Assembly (NCBI RefSeq): GCF_016741815.1
Contig: NZ_JAERRJ010000002.1
Location: 496,001 to 560,000 of the forward strand
DNA from: Nocardia acididurans
Lineage (GTDB): Bacteria; Actinomycetota; Actinomycetes; Mycobacteriales; Mycobacteriaceae
DNA: 64,000 nt
Reading direction: 5' to 3'
Shown: one piece after another, positions 1-8,872 of the stretch
Numbering within the stretch: position 1 is the stretch's first letter
Layout: each line of letters starts with the position of its first letter
The notes under the pieces: model-generated
Told to the model about the DNA's origin: nothing
Databases searched by the model: none
What the model saw: the letters and a program-made list of their open reading frames with translations, nothing else
Translations under genes and position numbers: made by a program

Positions 1-545
1 GGGTCCATCCGCCCGCGCTCGATCGCGACCCTGCGGTAACTCTCGTTGGTGGAGATGACCGCGTCGGCGACGAAGAACGTCATGCGCTCCAGCAGGATCG
101 AGACCCGGTGCAGCAGTGACGGCCCGCCCGCGAAACGCGACTCGAACAGTTCGGGCACCAGATCATGGTGGTCGAAGACGAAGCGCGCCCCGCCGATCCG
201 CAGGACCAGTGCGATGAGGAACAGCAGGTCCGGCGGATTGCAGGCGTGCACGACGTGCACCGGGCCTTCCCGTCGCACCCGCAGCGCCAGGCGCAGGGTG
301 TGCCAGAGCGCCAGCGAGTACTCCCGCAGATACCCCGCGGGCCCCCCGGTCGCGGCGCGCAGCGGATAGCGCAGGATGCGCACCCCCTCCAGCGTGACCT
401 CGGGTTCGCGATCCTGTTTGGCGCCCTGCGGGCAGATGACGGTGACCCGGTATCCGGCGTCCATGAGCGCCCGGCTCTCCTGCCAGACCCTGCGGTCGAA
501 CGGCACCGACAGATTCTCGACCAGGATCAGAATGTGTCCGCTCAC
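1..545 (-). CDS. GT4-type glycosyltransferase, C-terminus cut by window edge
   Basis: The visible 181 codons start with a hydrophobic beta strand (HILILVENLSVPFDRRVW), an opening typical of GT4 (GT-B fold) glycosyltransferases of polysaccharide clusters. This is followed by a donor-independent N-terminal Rossmann half with 'HACNPPDLLFLIALVLR' and 'FDHHDLVPELFESRF'. The C-terminal nucleotide-sugar-binding half, including any EX7E motif, lies beyond base 1. The GTG start overlaps the stop of the upstream glycosyltransferase by four bases (GTGA), so it is co-translated as the last visible gene of the left polysaccharide arm. Donor and acceptor cannot be read from sequence. Confidence 0.85.
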   Translation of the reverse strand, partial: MSGHILILVENLSVPFDRRVWQESRALMDAGYRVTVICPQGAKQDREPEVTLEGVRILRYPLRAATGGPAGYLREYSLALWHTLRLALRVRREGPVHVVHACNPPDLLFLIALVLRIGGARFVFDHHDLVPELFESRFAGGPSLLHRVSILLERMTFFVADAVISTNESYRRVAIERGRMD

Positions 546-1675
546 CGGTACACGACCTCCTCCACGGCCTGCTCGGCGGCCGCGATACTTGCCTTCAGAC
601 TGAAGTGGGTTTCGACGCGGGCGCGGGCGGCAGCGCCCATGCGCGCGCGGGCCGGCTCGTCGGTGAGCAGGTCGATCAGGCGCTGTGCGAGCTGATAGGG
701 ATCGCGCGGCGGCACCAGGTAGCCGGTCTCGCCGTCGGCGACCATTTCGGGGACGCCGCCGACCGCGGTGCAGACCGCCGGACGCCCGGCGGCCATCGCC
801 TCGAGCACCGCGAGGGGGAAGCATTCGACGCCGCGCGAACTGAGCACCACGACATCCATGGCCCGCAGCAGCGCGGGGATGTCGGAGCGGGAGCCCGTGA
901 GCACCACGCGCGCCCCGAGATCCAGTTCCGCCACCAGGTTCTCGATCTCCGACCGCATCACGCCGTCCCCGACGATGAGGAATCGCGCGGCGGGCACGGC
1001 GTCCGCGACCTGGCGGGCCGCGCGCACGAAGGTGGCGTGATCCTTCTCCGGTCGCAGGGCGGCGACGATCCCCACCACCGGATCGCCCTCCCACAACCCG
1101 AGGTCGGCGACGGCGTCGCGCGCGGATCCGGTATCGAATTCGGCGGTGTCCACCCCGTTGTAGATGACGGTGATCTTGTCCGCCGGATACCCGAGATCGT
1201 CTGTCATGTACCGGATCTGGGCCTGCGCGACACCGAAGTAGGCCGCCGTGCGGCGATCCAGCACCCGGTCGGCGAGATACCGGAACCGGCCGCGCGGCTC
1301 GTCGTCGCCGTAGTTGTGCACCCACACGATGGAGGCGGGCACCCGGGCCAGCCAGGCCGCGATCCGGCCGAGCGCCTCGGCGTTGTAGCCCCGGGTGATC
1401 ACCACATCGGGCCGCTGCGCCCGCATGGCGCGCACGAGATCCCGCAGCGCCCCCAGCGCCTGCCGTTTCGATCGGTGCAGGGCGAACGCGGGCACACCCC
1501 CGGCGATCAGGTCGCCGAACAGTTGCCCTTCCTCCCCGATGCAGATCACCGAGGGATCGAATCGGGCGCGGTCGAGATTGGGCAGCAGGGTCGTCACATG
1601 GCGTTCGGCCCCGCCGACGCCCAGATCCGGCACCACGTACAGCACCCGGATCCTCGGGCGCTCAACGGTGTTCAT
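542..1675 (-). CDS. GT4 family glycosyltransferase
   Basis: A 377-residue GT-B glycosyltransferase. The N-terminus carries the donor-half signature GVGGAERH near residue 20, and the C-terminal half has 'ECFPLAVLEAMAAGRP', a clear EX7E motif used in nucleotide-sugar binding. No signal peptide or membrane segment is visible, so it should act on the cytoplasmic face, adding a sugar to a lipid-linked glycan. The ATG at 1675 is chosen because homology to the fold starts there ('IRVLYVVPDLG'); the reading frame continues upstream without meaning. It overlaps the stop of the preceding glycosyltransferase by 14 bases and is followed by another by a GTGA overlap. Sugar specificity is unknown. Confidence 0.9.
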   Translation of the reverse strand: MNTVERPRIRVLYVVPDLGVGGAERHVTTLLPNLDRARFDPSVICIGEEGQLFGDLIAGGVPAFALHRSKRQALGALRDLVRAMRAQRPDVVITRGYNAEALGRIAAWLARVPASIVWVHNYGDDEPRGRFRYLADRVLDRRTAAYFGVAQAQIRYMTDDLGYPADKITVIYNGVDTAEFDTGSARDAVADLGLWEGDPVVGIVAALRPEKDHATFVRAARQVADAVPAARFLIVGDGVMRSEIENLVAELDLGARVVLTGSRSDIPALLRAMDVVVLSSRGVECFPLAVLEAMAAGRPAVCTAVGGVPEMVADGETGYLVPPRDPYQLAQRLIDLLTDEPARARMGAAARARVETHFSLKASIAAAEQAVEEVVYR

Positions 1676-2753
1676 CGATGACCTCACGGTAGATCCGGTC
1701 GAAGCGACGCCAGACGACGTCGATGTCGAATTCGTCGCGCACCCGCTGCCAGGCGGCCGCGCCGAGCCGGGCGCGCAGTGCGCCGTCGAGCACGACCTGC
1801 TCCAATGCCGTTGCGAGCGGCTCGATTTCGCCGGGCGGCACCAGCACACCGCAGTCCTCGCCGACGAGATCCGGGATGCCGCCGACGGGACAGGTCACCA
1901 CGCACAGTCCGCGGGCCATGGCCTCCAGGATGGCCATGGGCTGCCCCTCCCGGTGTGAGGGCAGCACGAGCACGTGCGCCCGGCGCATGACCTCCGGAAC
2001 CTGCTGCGCCGCAACCCATCCCCTGATTTCGACGGTGGATTCGACGCCCAGATCCGCGATCCGCTTGCGCGCGGCCTCGACCGCGCCGTCCCCGGCGACC
2101 AGCAGCCGCGCGGCCGCGGGGTCACCGGCGGCCCGCACCATCCGCTGCCAGGCGTCCAGCAGGGTGAAGGCGCCCTTGCGCTCCCCGATCTCGCCGAGGA
2201 ACAGCACCCGCACCGGCTGCTCGGTGCGCTGGTCGACGGGCTCGGCCAGCCGAACCGCATTGCACACCACGATAATCCGTGCCTCGGCGGTGATGCCCCG
2301 CAGCGCCTGCGCCCACGGTTCCCCGAGCGCCACCACCACGGCCGCACCGCGCAGCGCGTCCCGGATGGCGGCCCGCAGCAGCCGCGGTCCCCGGTCGTGG
2401 AACAGCCGGAAGTCCGAGCCGTGCAGGTGCAGCACCACGGGAATGCGCAGCCCCCGGGCGATGAGTTCGAACACGTACTTGCGCACGAAACTGCCGTAGG
2501 ACGACATGTGCAGGTGCACCACGGCGGGCCGGTGCGCCAGCACCTGGTACAGGTAGACAACCAGCGCGCGGGCCGCGATCGCGATCTTGGTCAGCGCGGT
2601 GCCGTCACGATGCGTGGTCACATGCCGCACATCCCATTCCGTCCACAGGGGCGTTTCGCGCATCTCCCGCACAAAGCTGGCCACACCGCCCCGTGTCGTC
2701 ATGCTCGTCGAAACCCACAGCGCCCGCTGCCTTTTCATGACGGTGGCGGTCAC
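1662..2753 (-). CDS. GT4 family glycosyltransferase
   Basis: A 363-residue GT-B glycosyltransferase. Visible signs are an N-terminal 'TRGGVASFVREM' loop, the conserved 'VVLHLHGSDFR' strand, and the EX7E motif in 'REGQPMAILEAMARG' in the C-terminal donor domain. The start overlaps the stop of the chain-length/kinase-like gene by four bases (ATGA), placing it in the same operon. It probably adds one sugar of the repeat unit in the cytoplasm. The three glycosyltransferases in this arm plus one GT4 and one GT2 in the other arm would suit a multi-sugar repeat; that count is inference. Confidence 0.9.
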   Translation of the reverse strand: MTATVMKRQRALWVSTSMTTRGGVASFVREMRETPLWTEWDVRHVTTHRDGTALTKIAIAARALVVYLYQVLAHRPAVVHLHMSSYGSFVRKYVFELIARGLRIPVVLHLHGSDFRLFHDRGPRLLRAAIRDALRGAAVVVALGEPWAQALRGITAEARIIVVCNAVRLAEPVDQRTEQPVRVLFLGEIGERKGAFTLLDAWQRMVRAAGDPAAARLLVAGDGAVEAARKRIADLGVESTVEIRGWVAAQQVPEVMRRAHVLVLPSHREGQPMAILEAMARGLCVVTCPVGGIPDLVGEDCGVLVPPGEIEPLATALEQVVLDGALRARLGAAAWQRVRDEFDIDVVWRRFDRIYREVIDEHR

Positions 2754-4156
2754 TCGGTCCGGCGGGCGGCGGTGACGACGGTGTCATCGTGGCGCGGAGT
2801 GCGGGCCGGGGCGCGCGGGGCGGGCTCGGCCCCGGTGGATTCCTCGACCGAGATGAGCACCGCCCCCAGCACTTTCGCGTCCACCGCGGCCAGCACCCGC
2901 TCGGCGCGGCGGGCATCGCCGGCCTTGGTGACGCCGCGATCGAACACCAGCACGGTCAGCGCGGAGGCCGCGGCAAGCACCTGCGCCTCCACCGCGTCGA
3001 GCACCGGCGGCGCGATGATCACCACGAGGTCGGCGCGGCCGTGCAGCAGGGTGAGCAGCCTGGTGAAGCGTTCCTTGCTCAGCGCGGTGAACGGATCCTC
3101 ACCGGTGCTGCCGGGCAACACCTCCCGCAGATTCCCCATCCGCGTGGGCGTCAGCACGGCGTCGATCTCCGCGCGCCCGGCCAGCAGTTCACCCACCCCG
3201 GTGCCGTGCGGCCGGCGCAGGTCCGCGTGCACGAGAATCACCCGCACCCCTTGCCGCGCACGTTCTTCCGCGATGGCGCGGGCGACGATCCGGACGCCGT
3301 CGCTGTCGCCGGGAGCGGTCACCACCACGGCCGCCTCGGTGACGGGCGCGGCCAGCCCGACCGCCGTGACGACCTGTTTGAGCGCCCGGTCCCGCGCCGC
3401 CGCGTCCTTGCCGGAGGCCGCCGGCACCACGGCCAGCGCGGCGACATCGGCCTTGGCCTCGACATCGTCGGCGGTGCGCAGTCGTCGTGCGCCCACGCCG
3501 ATCGCGACCGCCAGCAGGCAGCCCAGGAGCAATCCGCTGATCCCGTAGGTCAGCAGCGCCGGAATCCAGGACGGCTCCTTGCGCACCGCCTCCGAGGCCG
3601 GTTGCAGATCGATGAGCTTGTTGGAGGTGTCGGCGTTGATCCGGTTGATCTGATCCTGCATCTGGGTCAGCGACACCTCGGAGACGAAGCCGTTGGCGGC
3701 GGCCACCTCGTCGAAGGGTTTGCGCACCGCGGCGATGGCGGCGTCCTGCGCGGCCCGCAGCTGGGCGTTGATCTCGTCCCGGAAAACGGTGCCCGCCTTG
3801 GTCGCCGCCGCCTGCGCGGTCTGCGGTGAGGCGGCGGTGGCCTCCAGGTAGAGGATGGGGCTCGACGCGACGGTGCGCGCCGCGAAGCTCGCCCCGTCCG
3901 GAATCCCCTCCGTCTCTTGCAGTTTCGACTGATACGCCGGGTCCTGGAAGTACTGCGCGTACCCCACCGACAGCACCGCGTCCTGTTCCGGAGCGCGGTT
4001 GGGCGAACCGACGGTCAGCGCGACCCGGCTGGTGTAGGCCGGTTCCGCACCGTGGGCCAGGTAGAACCCCAGCGCCGAACCCAGGACGGTGCAGACCAGA
4101 ACGAGCCATTTCTGCCGCCAGACCCGGTTGACGTGAACTCGTGTCGCGTTGTTCAA
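2750..4156 (-). CDS. Wzz/BY-kinase-like polysaccharide co-polymerase with degenerate P-loop
   Basis: A 468-residue protein with the layout of actinobacterial CpsC-CpsD type fusions: a membrane segment near residues 17-35, an extracytoplasmic Wzz-like region with a helical stretch near 110-190, a second membrane segment near 198-222, and a cytoplasmic ATPase-like domain. In the ATPase part the Walker A' element 'VRVILVHADLRRP' (about 305-315) is kept, but the expected GxGKS/T loop reads APGDSDGVR (about 281-289), with no lysine or Ser/Thr pair. No tyrosine-rich tail follows. It may therefore regulate chain length or export as a pseudokinase rather than autophosphorylate. It is tightly coupled to the flippase upstream and the glycosyltransferase downstream. 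Confidence 0.8.
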   Translation of the reverse strand: MNNATRVHVNRVWRQKWLVLVCTVLGSALGFYLAHGAEPAYTSRVALTVGSPNRAPEQDAVLSVGYAQYFQDPAYQSKLQETEGIPDGASFAARTVASSPILYLEATAASPQTAQAAATKAGTVFRDEINAQLRAAQDAAIAAVRKPFDEVAAANGFVSEVSLTQMQDQINRINADTSNKLIDLQPASEAVRKEPSWIPALLTYGISGLLLGCLLAVAIGVGARRLRTADDVEAKADVAALAVVPAASGKDAAARDRALKQVVTAVGLAAPVTEAAVVVTAPGDSDGVRIVARAIAEERARQGVRVILVHADLRRPHGTGVGELLAGRAEIDAVLTPTRMGNLREVLPGSTGEDPFTALSKERFTRLLTLLHGRADLVVIIAPPVLDAVEAQVLAAASALTVLVFDRGVTKAGDARRAERVLAAVDAKVLGAVLISVEESTGAEPAPRAPARTPRHDDTVVTAARRTE

Positions 4157-5967
4157 TTCGTCTCCCTCGACATTCGGGGTTCGGCGTTGACGGATATCGC
4201 GTTCCCGGACTTGCCGTTACGCGCGACAAGGCGGCTTACCACCCTCAGGGCCAGGCGGGCGAACCCGCGGACGATGTCGGGGGCGAGCACGGTCAGGGCG
4301 AGCAGATACACCGTGGCGAACACCACGACATCGAGGATCAGCACCCCGACGCCGAGCAGGATGGGCCGGGTATCCGCGTGCAGCACACGGTGTTCGAGCA
4401 CCCAGCAGGCCGCCAGCGCGAGCGCGCCCGCGGGCAGCGGCGGGCCGACGGCGCGCAGGAAGGCGAGCGGTCCGACACCGATCACCGAGCGCGCCAGCGT
4501 GGTCACCAGGGCGGCGACGAGCAGTGCCGTCACCGAGGTGGCCAGTCCCACCCCGACCAGACCGAAGAAGTGAATCCCGGCCAGCAGCAACCCGATTCCG
4601 AGTACGAGCTCGGTGGCGGTCTGCCAGTTCAGCAGGCCGGTGCGCCCGGTCCCCTTGATGGCCTCCTCGCTCACGCTCATCCAGGCCTTGCCCAGCCCGA
4701 GCCCGGCCATGGCGACCACGACGGCTCCGGCCTCGCGCCAGGGCTCGCCGAAGACCAGCACCACGGCGGGCTGCCCGAGCGCGAGGACCAGACCGGTGAG
4801 CGCCACCGCACCGACGGTGGCCAGCCGGATGGCGCGCAGGTACGCCTGGGCGAGCCGGCTCCGATCCGAATCCTCGGCGATCCGCGAGAAGGCCGGAAAC
4901 AGCGAGAACGCACCGACTTCCACGATGAAGCGAACCGGAATCTGCGCGATGCGCTGCCCGTAGCGGTAGTGCCCGAGCGCGGCGGAGTCGAGCCCGCGCC
5001 CGACCACGGCGGCCTCGATCATGCCCTGGGCGCGGGCCCCCAGCATGTTCACCACCACCGGTGACCCGTACCGCGCCAGCTCCCGCCACAGCCGGAAGGA
5101 GGCGCGTCCGCGGCCGGGCCGCCACCGGGCCAGCCACCAGGTGAGGATCACCCACACCACATAGGAGGCGTAGGTGCCCACCACCATGCTCCAGACCCCG
5201 AAACCCAGGGCCGCCATGGTCACCGACACCGTCGCGAAGCTCACCGAGACGGCGGGGCCGACAATGATCCGGCGTTTGACGCTGAATTCCCGCTGCAGCA
5301 ACGCTTCCGGCACGTTGGTCAGCGAGAAGAGCAGCAGGAATCCGGCGGTGGACGCGGCGACGAGCCCGATGGTGTTGCTGTCGAAGATCATTCCGATGAG
5401 CGGCGCGGCGGCGACCGCGCCCAGCGCCATCAGCGTGCCGTTGACGAAGGAGGCGTAGAAGACGGTTTCGGCGGCGTCGGCCACCCGGTCCGGCCGCTGC
5501 ACCAGCCCGGCCCGCAGCCCGCCTTCGACGAAGGTGGTCAGCAACATGGTGAGCACGGTGCCCGCGGCGAATATGCCGACCTCGGCCGGGCTCAGCAGGC
5601 GGGCGAGCGCGATGGTCTGTCCCAGCGTGACGATTTCGCCCACCACCAGCGCCACCGCCGAAGCGGCCGCCACGCGGCCGATTCGTCCGGAGAGGTGCTG
5701 TTCCTCGACGGGCTCCGCCGCGACCTGCGACGCCGAGCCGGACTCCGTCGCCGGTTCCCGGCCGACGGGCGTGAATTCCCCTGTGCGCGTTCGCGCGAAC
5801 TCCCCCGCCCCCGTCCCCGTTCCGGGCCGCCCCCGCCCCAGCCCCGGCGGCAGCGGCCCCTCGACAATGGGTAGTCGCTCGGTGGGGGCGTCGTGGATGT
5901 GTTGCCAGATCAGATCGTAGGCGCGAACCGGGGCCCGCTCCGGGGTGTTGCCGTCGAACCTATGCAT
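4153..5967 (-). CDS. Wzx-type polysaccharide flippase (MOP superfamily)
   Basis: A 604-residue integral membrane protein. After about 120 cytoplasmic, Pro/Gly/Arg-rich residues it has some 12-14 hydrophobic segments, starting with 'AAASAVALVVGEIVTLGQTIALARLLSPAEVG', the opening typical of the polysaccharide-biosynthesis/oligosaccharidyl-lipid flippases. 'VQRPDRVADAAETVFY' and the loop after segment 4 also match this family. It would move the lipid-linked repeat unit across the plasma membrane. The N-terminal extension is longer than usual and could be a regulatory tail. The ATG at 5967 overlaps the pyruvyl transferase stop by eight bases and is preferred over an earlier in-frame ATG inside that gene. 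Confidence 0.88.
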   Translation of the reverse strand: MHRFDGNTPERAPVRAYDLIWQHIHDAPTERLPIVEGPLPPGLGRGRPGTGTGAGEFARTRTGEFTPVGREPATESGSASQVAAEPVEEQHLSGRIGRVAAASAVALVVGEIVTLGQTIALARLLSPAEVGIFAAGTVLTMLLTTFVEGGLRAGLVQRPDRVADAAETVFYASFVNGTLMALGAVAAAPLIGMIFDSNTIGLVAASTAGFLLLFSLTNVPEALLQREFSVKRRIIVGPAVSVSFATVSVTMAALGFGVWSMVVGTYASYVVWVILTWWLARWRPGRGRASFRLWRELARYGSPVVVNMLGARAQGMIEAAVVGRGLDSAALGHYRYGQRIAQIPVRFIVEVGAFSLFPAFSRIAEDSDRSRLAQAYLRAIRLATVGAVALTGLVLALGQPAVVLVFGEPWREAGAVVVAMAGLGLGKAWMSVSEEAIKGTGRTGLLNWQTATELVLGIGLLLAGIHFFGLVGVGLATSVTALLVAALVTTLARSVIGVGPLAFLRAVGPPLPAGALALAACWVLEHRVLHADTRPILLGVGVLILDVVVFATVYLLALTVLAPDIVRGFARLALRVVSRLVARNGKSGNAISVNAEPRMSRETN

Positions 5968-7339
5968 GCTCGGCGTGCGCCTGTTCGAGGAGCTCGAATA
6001 GTCGCTCGAACGCCTGCCTGCTGGCATCGGCCTGTTCGTCCGCACGGGCGCGCAGACCGTCGCGCAGCACCTCGGCCTCGTCCCAGGCGTCGCGGATGGC
6101 GGCGGGCAGGCGCAGGGCGAGATCCGGATCGTCGAGATGGATCAACCGCACGCCCCCCTTGAACATGTCGTCGAGGCCGAGGAATTTGTCGTCGTAGTAT
6201 TCGGTGGAGGTCAGCCCGACCACCGGAATGCCCTGGGACAGCGCGAAAACCGCGAGATGGTAGGCGCCGGTGACGAGGACGCGGCACTGTGCGACCTGCT
6301 CCACGACCGCGGGGGTCCGCACGAATCGGCCGATCGGACGCCGGGCGTACGCGCTGTTACGCACCAGCGGCACGGTGGTGGCGCGATCCGGCGAGCCGGG
6401 CGTCTCCGCGATGATGAGCGGCACCAGCGGCGCACCGAAGTCCCCGGCGGCGGCCCGTACCGCCACACCGACCGCGGACCGCGCGCTCCGCGTCACCGGA
6501 GAATAACCGGCGACCCGCAGACACACCCCGATCCCGTTGCCGAGCACCGGCTTTCGGGCCTCCACCGCGAGTTCGACCGCATCGTCGCCGGTGACGGTGA
6601 CCACGCTGGAGGGCACCCCGAGCGAATCCAGCAGCGCCGGACCGCGCCGCCGTTCGCGCAGCGCGATCAGCGGCAGCGCGGCCATTACCTGGGCGGCGCG
6701 CGCCCGCAGCCGCGGATCCCGCATCGGGCCGATGCCCTGGCCCATCATGGCGACGGGAACCCCTGCGTCCCAGGCATATTCGAGTAGATCCAGGGCGCGC
6801 CCGGCCTGCGGGATATCCGCGTCGGTCATGTACCCACCGCCGAGCGCGACCACCATCGACGCTTCCCGGGCCGCGCGCGCCGCACCCGGGCGAGCGGCCA
6901 GCACGCGGCTGGTGGTGTCCTCGTGGGCGGCGTCAGCGGCCGCCGCATCGGCGGGCCGCCGCCCGCGCGCGATGCCGCGCCGCAGCCGATCCTTGACCCG
7001 GCCCGCCTTCGTCAGCAGCCACAGGCGCGTCCGCAGCCAGGCCACGGCCGGGGGCCCCACGATCCCCGGCCCCAGGACGGCGGCCACTCGTTCCACCAAT
7101 CCGACTCTCCCCCATGGATTGCGGTCGTACACGGTGATGCCGTGCGCGTCCGGATAATACGCGGCGACCAGTGCCGGCGATTCGGTCATGATCCCGATGC
7201 GCACCTGCGGCCAGCGTTGACGCAGTCGGCGTACGGTCACATCCAGCATGGCCAGATCGCCGTAGTTGCGCAGCCAGTATTCGCTGTTCTCGATCAGGAT
7301 GCGGTGCCCGGCACCACCGCACGGCAGTCCGGCTTCCAT
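5960..7339 (-). CDS. Polysaccharide pyruvyl transferase family protein
   Basis: A 459-residue protein of the CsaB/WcaK pyruvyl transferase family. It begins with 'RILIENSEYWLRNYGDLAML', the conserved 'N.GD.A' opening, and has the later 'VALGGGYM' and 'TGAYHLAVFALSQGIPVVGL' segments, the latter typical of the family C-terminal half with its conserved histidine. Members transfer pyruvate from phosphoenolpyruvate onto a sugar as a ketal, giving the glycan a negative charge. It is the first gene of the left arm; an excellent ribosome site (GGGGGAGG) lies six bases before the ATG. Some family members act in other polymer pathways, so pyruvylation here is likely but not proven. Confidence 0.85.
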   Translation of the reverse strand: MEAGLPCGGAGHRILIENSEYWLRNYGDLAMLDVTVRRLRQRWPQVRIGIMTESPALVAAYYPDAHGITVYDRNPWGRVGLVERVAAVLGPGIVGPPAVAWLRTRLWLLTKAGRVKDRLRRGIARGRRPADAAAADAAHEDTTSRVLAARPGAARAAREASMVVALGGGYMTDADIPQAGRALDLLEYAWDAGVPVAMMGQGIGPMRDPRLRARAAQVMAALPLIALRERRRGPALLDSLGVPSSVVTVTGDDAVELAVEARKPVLGNGIGVCLRVAGYSPVTRSARSAVGVAVRAAAGDFGAPLVPLIIAETPGSPDRATTVPLVRNSAYARRPIGRFVRTPAVVEQVAQCRVLVTGAYHLAVFALSQGIPVVGLTSTEYYDDKFLGLDDMFKGGVRLIHLDDPDLALRLPAAIRDAWDEAEVLRDGLRARADEQADASRQAFERLFELLEQAHAEHA

Positions 7340-7528
7340 CTCGACCTCCCCCGGTCACACAACGGATCCCGCATCATGGGCTGGCCTTCCCTCGCACGCC
7401 AACGGTATCTCAATTAGCCACACCCGCAGCATCTTTGCAACTTATGCCGATCCCCTAATCGGCCCCCTAGGGGTACCGGTTCGACGCGAGGCAACCCCTA
7501 TTGCGCAAGTGTCCGGTAGCTTCTCAGC
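7340..7528. promoter_or_regulatory. Divergent promoter region between the two polysaccharide arms
   Basis: This 189-base gap must hold promoters for both arms. On the plus strand a TANNNT -10 element, TAGCTT (7517-7522), lies six bases before the ATG at 7529, and no Shine-Dalgarno sequence is present, which suggests a leaderless mRNA. A perfect 10-base palindrome CCCCTAGGGG sits at 7464-7473, and the hexamer CCCCTA occurs three times (7452, 7464, 7495). These are candidate operator elements. No -35 box is convincing. Confidence 0.4.
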
Positions 7529-8779
7529 ATGCCGCGTCAAGCTGCGGTCACTCGTGCGGGACTAGGTCGGGTCCACCTCGGACCGGTATCCGTCGACGGA
7601 CACAAGGTAATTCTCCGCAACACTCGACTATCGGACTTCGAACGCTGGCGGGAGATCCGGTTACAGGACCGGGAATTCATCGAGCCGTTCTGGACCACCT
7701 CGGCGCTGAGCTGGGATGAGCGGCACACCCGGGCGTGGTGGATCCGCGAATATCTGCGACAGCGGCACGCACGCGCCATGTTCCGCGCCCTGCCGCTGAG
7801 CGTGATCGTGGACGGGGAGTTCTCCGGGCAGTGCAATCTGACGCCGATCGATGCCCATCATCGCTCGGCGGAGCTGGGCATCTGGGTCGACTCCCGGCAC
7901 GCCGGACACGGCGTGGGCGCGGTCGCGGGAGCGCTGATCGGCGACTACGCCTTCGATCGCCTGGGCCTGCACCGGATCACGGCCCCGGTGTGCGTGGGCA
8001 ATCGCGCGGCACGGCATCAGGTGAAGCTGGCCGGAATGTCCCACGAAGCCACCATGATTCGCGCGATCAGCGTGAACGGAGAGCGGCGGGACCATGAATT
8101 GTGGGCGGTCACCGCGGACCAGCGACCGCCCGCGGGATACCTCCAGGCGCTGATCGCGGCGGGCGTGGGGGCGCGAGTGCTGCCCGAGGCGCACGCGCCG
8201 ATGAGCACTCGGCTGGCCGAGCACTGGCACGACGCGGTCGCCGCGTCCCCGGTGGCCGTCGTCGCGGTGATCGCCTGGTACTACCTGGGCACCCCGTTGC
8301 GCGGGCATTCCGGGCACGCCGCCCGCACCCTGCCCGCTCGGATCGAGGCCCATGATCGCGAGCACGGGCGGGTCACGCTCCGAAACCGCACCTCCCGCCT
8401 GCGATTCCGGCTCACCGGCCGGGTCGTCTACGAGGCGCTGGCCGCCGGTGAACCGATCGGCCGGATCGGGCTGGACTGCCGCCGCCCGAACCTCGGCCTG
8501 GCCGTCGACCTCGACACCGATCCGGCGCGGCGGGCGGCGGCCACGGCCGCGCTGCGGCTGCTCGTCGACCATGCCCTCGGCGACCTGGGTATCGAGCGCC
8601 TCGAGGCCGTCGTCGATCCGGCTCCGGACCGGCTCGCGCCGCTGCTCGCGGGGGCCGGGATGCATCCCGAGGGAGTGCTGACGGGAGCCCGAATCGATTG
8701 TGCCGGAGCGTTTCACGATCTCGCGGTCTGGGGAGCCACCGGCGCCGACCGCCGCGCGCGGCCGCTTCCGGATGGGTAG
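7529..8779 (+). CDS. Tandem GNAT acetyltransferase-like protein
   Basis: A 416-residue protein. Residues about 25-190 form a RimJ/RimL-type GNAT domain: 'VILRNTRLSDFERW', 'AELGIWVDSRHAGHGVGAVAGALIGDYAF' (acetyl-CoA pyrophosphate loop), then 'LHRITAPVCVGNRAARHQVKLAGM', the family motif in which the next residue usually describes the substrate backbone. Residues about 285-405 repeat a weaker GNAT-like fold ('RVTLRNRTSRLRFRLTG', 'GLAVDLDTDPARRAAATAALRLLVDHALGDLGIERLEAVVDP'). The second half has lost the canonical Q/RxxGxG/A loop. It may acetylate an amino sugar or a protein; its place at the head of the right arm favours a glycan-related role, but this is inference. It is probably translated from a leaderless message. 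Confidence 0.78.
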   Translation: MPRQAAVTRAGLGRVHLGPVSVDGHKVILRNTRLSDFERWREIRLQDREFIEPFWTTSALSWDERHTRAWWIREYLRQRHARAMFRALPLSVIVDGEFSGQCNLTPIDAHHRSAELGIWVDSRHAGHGVGAVAGALIGDYAFDRLGLHRITAPVCVGNRAARHQVKLAGMSHEATMIRAISVNGERRDHELWAVTADQRPPAGYLQALIAAGVGARVLPEAHAPMSTRLAEHWHDAVAASPVAVVAVIAWYYLGTPLRGHSGHAARTLPARIEAHDREHGRVTLRNRTSRLRFRLTGRVVYEALAAGEPIGRIGLDCRRPNLGLAVDLDTDPARRAAATAALRLLVDHALGDLGIERLEAVVDPAPDRLAPLLAGAGMHPEGVLTGARIDCAGAFHDLAVWGATGADRRARPLPDG

Positions 8780-8872
8780 AGTTCCCCCTGCCAAGGACCG
8801 CGGGGGGCCTGCACCGGTGACACCTGTCGCCGGTGCGTCGAGGCGGAGCGGCAGACAGACCGAGGAGCACAC

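Noticed and set aside
605..1681. Long plus-strand frame opposite a glycosyltransferase gene
   Set aside because: Gly/His/Arg-rich composition without domains; it mirrors the codon bias of the GT4 gene on the minus strand, which has clear motifs.
7470..7500. Possible tRNA T-arm (GGTTCGA)
   Set aside because: No acceptor or anticodon stem can be folded around it; the motif is isolated.
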